Source: Lachnospiraceae bacterium
GTDB lineage: Bacteria; Bacillota; Clostridia; Lachnospirales; Lachnospiraceae
Direction of reading: 5' to 3'
Length of the DNA stretch: 7,837 nt
Assembly (NCBI GenBank): GCA_017412265.1
Contig: JAFPYK010000123.1
Span: forward strand, 1-7,837
Part shown: positions 5,707 to 7,837 of the stretch, piece after piece
Position numbering within the stretch: position 1 is the stretch's first letter
Layout: every line of letters starts with the position of its first letter
The notes under the pieces: model-generated
Databases searched by the model: none
Seen by the model: the letters and a program-made list of their open reading frames with translations, nothing else
Told to the model about the DNA's origin: nothing
Program-made: the position numbers and the translations under genes

Positions 5707-7495
5707 CGATACTTACCAGTTCATACGTCCGGCTGCCGAGCCCGATCTCCTCCGCATGCTCCAGGGTGTGCACCGCATGGAGGGATTCCATGCGCTTCAC
5801 CAGGGCCGCGTTGCCCTCGGCCTGGTAGATCAGGTCCACACAGGCCTGGTCCAGCGCCACCGGGTCACAGCTTGCCAGGATACCGATATCATGAATGTCC
5901 GGCTCCGCCGGAGTCCCGTCACAGTCGCAGTCGACCGAGAGACGGTTCATCACATTGATGTAGATGATATGCTCCGCCCCGACATGCCCCCGGAATCCGT
6001 ACACCATCTCCGCCAGCGCCTCCAGCCAGGCGTCCTGGTCGTTATACCAGATACTGCCCTTGGTCTTCGTGCCGGCCGTATGGACATACACCTTCCCGCT
6101 CGCAGAAGAGATACCGATGCCCACATTCTTGATCGCCCCGCCGAATCCCGCCATCGCATGGCCTTTGAAATGCGACAGGATGATCCAGTCGCTGTAGTTC
6201 TCCGCATGACTTCCGACGATGTTCTTCTCAAGCCTTGTCCCTCCGCTCACGGGCCACTCCGTTTCGCCATCTTCATCCATCAGGTCAAAGTCCGCGATCG
6301 CCGTGAAACCGTGATCCTCCGCCACCTGCCGGTGCATGGCCGAGCTGGAGCGAGAGCCGCCGTAAGCCGTATTGCACTCCACGATGGTTCCGTCAACGTT
6401 CTTCACGAGGTCCCCGATCAGCTCCGGCCGAAGATAATTGCTCGCCGGGGGCTCGCCGGTCGAGATCTTCACCGCGGTTTTCCCGGACGGGCTCCATCTC
6501 AGGGCCTCATAGATCTTCACAAGACCTTCCGGGGAAATGTCAGAAGTAAAATACACCACAGGCGCGTCAGAAGGCTCTGTCCCGGAACCGCTCTCCGCGG
6601 ATTCTTCTCTCTCCGCCTTTTCCGGCGAAGTCTCTTCCCGGTCTGCAGCCCGCGTTTCTGCAGATTCTGCATCCCCGCTTCGCGTGGTTTCTTCCTGCTG
6701 CGCAGGCCAGCCCGTATTCTCCGGAGACCAGGATCCGTCAGAGGACGGAAGCAGGAGTGCCAGGACGATTCCGAGGGCCACGCTGGCCAGCAGGACCGCT
6801 GCCGGGAGAAGCAGGGACCGCTTCGTATGTGCCTTCTTCCCTGCATTCTGCAGTATCACCGCTGCCTGTGCGCCGGCAAATGCCCAGGTTGAAAGCATCA
6901 CCAGATTCTCCAGGAACACCAGCCACCCGGCCTTCTCATAATCGAGAAATGCGAACGGCACGCGGAAGAACAGATAATCCGGCATTCCGTTCCGGAGAAA
7001 CAGCCACAGCCCGGCGCCTGCGGCGCAGACAGCCAGAACCGCCGCAGCCAGCCTGGCCCTGCGGCTCCATTTCCATCCGGCCGTCATCACGGGCAGATGC
7101 ATCCCCAGGTGAAGCCCCATCAGCACAAATGACCAGTGCGACATCGACAGATGCATCCTGCGCACGAAGGAAACCGGAGCCATCCCGTAGAGGAACGGCA
7201 CCGCGTAGCCGCTCATCGACATCCCGCAGAACGCCGTAACCGCAATGCTCAGGAGCAGCAGGATGTTCAGGACCGTCGAAGCCGTGCGGTAGGGGAGGTA
7301 CTTGCCCTTAAAAAGAGCTCCGTACCACTTCCGGTTCAGGATCTGATGGACGATCACAAGGGCCGTCATCCCCATGCCGATCCACTCATGCGCCGCCTCT
7401 CCTGTGACCTGATAGGCCATCAGGCAGAGGAGCAGGACGGTCATCGCCGCGTCCACGATCCGCTTGACGGTCTGATTCGGTTTTACTATGGACAT
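5699..7495 (-). CDS. DUF4405 cytochrome b-like / DUF362 fusion protein
   Basis: This 598-residue protein has two recognisable parts. The N-terminal membrane domain (about seven helices to residue 249) begins with DUF4405 features: HEWIG (H36), VHQILNRKWY (H50), and a helix running from H115 in RRMHLSMSHW to LHLGMH (H129, H133). These histidines are plausible haem ligands, and the family is regarded as a b-type cytochrome linked to extracytosolic flavin-based electron transfer. An acidic Glu/Ser/Thr-rich linker (about 251-312) leads to a DUF362 domain (about 315-598) with SHFKGHAMAGFGGAIKN (441-457), CDCDG (523-527) and DPVALDQACVDL (544-555). Seven helices with the N-terminus inside would put DUF362 outside the cell. 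No ferredoxin CxxCxxC motif is present, although many DUF362 proteins carry one. GGAGGG eight bases upstream supports the ATG at 7495. The gene follows a flavodoxin by 25 bases and overlaps the permease. A redox role is inferred; the reaction is unknown. Confidence 0.87.
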   Translation of the reverse strand: MSIVKPNQTVKRIVDAAMTVLLLCLMAYQVTGEAAHEWIGMGMTALVIVHQILNRKWYGALFKGKYLPYRTASTVLNILLLLSIAVTAFCGMSMSGYAVPFLYGMAPVSFVRRMHLSMSHWSFVLMGLHLGMHLPVMTAGWKWSRRARLAAAVLAVCAAGAGLWLFLRNGMPDYLFFRVPFAFLDYEKAGWLVFLENLVMLSTWAFAGAQAAVILQNAGKKAHTKRSLLLPAAVLLASVALGIVLALLLPSSDGSWSPENTGWPAQQEETTRSGDAESAETRAADREETSPEKAEREESAESGSGTEPSDAPVVYFTSDISPEGLVKIYEALRWSPSGKTAVKISTGEPPASNYLRPELIGDLVKNVDGTIVECNTAYGGSRSSSAMHRQVAEDHGFTAIADFDLMDEDGETEWPVSGGTRLEKNIVGSHAENYSDWIILSHFKGHAMAGFGGAIKNVGIGISSASGKVYVHTAGTKTKGSIWYNDQDAWLEALAEMVYGFRGHVGAEHIIYINVMNRLSVDCDCDGTPAEPDIHDIGILASCDPVALDQACVDLIYQAEGNAALVKRMESLHAVHTLEHAEEIGLGSRTYELVSIDD

Positions 7496-7503
7496 CGCAC
7501 CGT

Positions 7504-7509
7504 CCCTCC
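7504..7509 (-). promoter_or_regulatory. Ribosome binding site of the DUF4405-DUF362 gene
   Basis: The minus strand reads GGAGGG eight bases before the ATG at 7495. It lies inside the 25-base gap after the flavodoxin stop codon, so the fusion gene has its own strong initiation signal within a shared transcript. Confidence 0.6.
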
Positions 7510-7520
7510 GTTCTTCTTGC

Positions 7521-7837
7521 TTACTTCAGTCCTTCGATCCAGGTCTTCAGGTCCTCTTCCGACACATTTCCGCTGAAACGCTTGCCCTCCAGCCACGTGC
7601 CGGTTCCGGCGAGGGCCTCCATGTTGGGCCCGCTGCGCCCGATGCCGCTTCCGCCGGAGGTGCAGAAAGGAATCACCGTGATCCCTTCGAAACTGTACTT
7701 CTCCACAAAGGTATCCAGGATGCGGGGCTCCTCTCCCCACCAGATCGGGAAGCCCAGATAAACCATCGTATAGCCTTCGAGCGAGATCTCTTCGCTTCCG
7801 ATCTCGGGCCGGGCATTCTTATCGTTCTGTTCCGCTG
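7521..7837 (-). CDS. Flavodoxin, N-terminus outside the window
   Basis: About 105 residues of a flavodoxin are visible, open to the window edge, so the FMN-phosphate loop and true start are missing. The frame passes through the ATG at 7766, which is internal: upstream codons continue the family pattern with QNDKNARPEI followed by YTMVYLGFPIWWGEEP. The segments GFPIWWG, FVEKYSFEGITVIPF and TSGGSGIGRS match the short flavodoxins of Bacillota (flavodoxin_4 type), where the WWG and TSGGSG loops surround the FMN isoalloxazine ring. It would be a cytosolic one- or two-electron carrier. It lies 25 bases before the DUF4405-DUF362 gene, which makes it a candidate electron donor to that membrane protein, though this is inference. 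The ending WIEGLK is typical for the family. Some relatives are annotated as flavodoxin-like NAD(P)H oxidoreductases. Confidence 0.88.
   Translation of the reverse strand, partial: AEQNDKNARPEIGSEEISLEGYTMVYLGFPIWWGEEPRILDTFVEKYSFEGITVIPFCTSGGSGIGRSGPNMEALAGTGTWLEGKRFSGNVSEEDLKTWIEGLK

Noticed and set aside
6537..6846. Alternative open frames around the Glu/Ser-rich linker of the fusion protein
   Set aside because: The acidic linker is low in complexity, which leaves other frames open. The main frame continues unbroken from the cytochrome domain into DUF362, so there is one gene and no frameshift or gene boundary.
4696..6892. Two overlapping plus-strand open frames opposite the permease and DUF362 fusion
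   Set aside because: Both are Arg/Pro/His-rich with no domain, and both lie against well-supported minus-strand genes.

Overview
The window is a gene-dense, GC-rich bacterial stretch in which every supported gene lies on the minus strand. Genes therefore read from high to low coordinates. The protein types point to an anaerobic Bacillota, probably a gut clostridium close to Lachnospiraceae. These include a flavodoxin of the short four-type family, a DUF4405 membrane cytochrome, a DUF362 protein, a PstS-like binding domain behind N-terminal membrane helices, and a small AlkD-type protein. This placement is inference from protein style; there is no rRNA or marker gene in the window.

Region 7837-4745 is a compact redox and transport unit. 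It starts off the window edge with a flavodoxin missing its N-terminus (7837-7521). Next is a 598-residue fusion of a multi-helix DUF4405 cytochrome b-like domain, an acidic linker and a DUF362 domain (7495-5699). Last is a DUF318/ArsP-type permease (5706-4795) whose start overlaps the fusion's stop by 8 bases. A 13-bp-stem intrinsic terminator (4745-4778) closes the unit.

After a leader of about 180 bases comes a second set of genes with tight spacing: an unrecognised 301-residue soluble protein (4565-3660), a membrane-anchored PstS-like protein (3638-2145), an AlkD-type DNA glycosylase (2148-1417, sharing ATGA with the previous stop), and a small four-helix membrane protein of unknown function (1391-1014). 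The spacing suggests one transcript, but the functions do not form an obvious pathway.

A strong extended -10 promoter (980-985) then drives a PHP-domain phosphoesterase (934-59). The last 22 bases probably hold the first codons of another minus-strand gene. No rRNA, tRNA, CRISPR array, insertion sequence or phage gene was seen. The least ordinary item is the DUF4405-DUF362 fusion and its pairing with a flavodoxin and an ArsP-like permease, which together look like a membrane electron-transfer module of unknown substrate.
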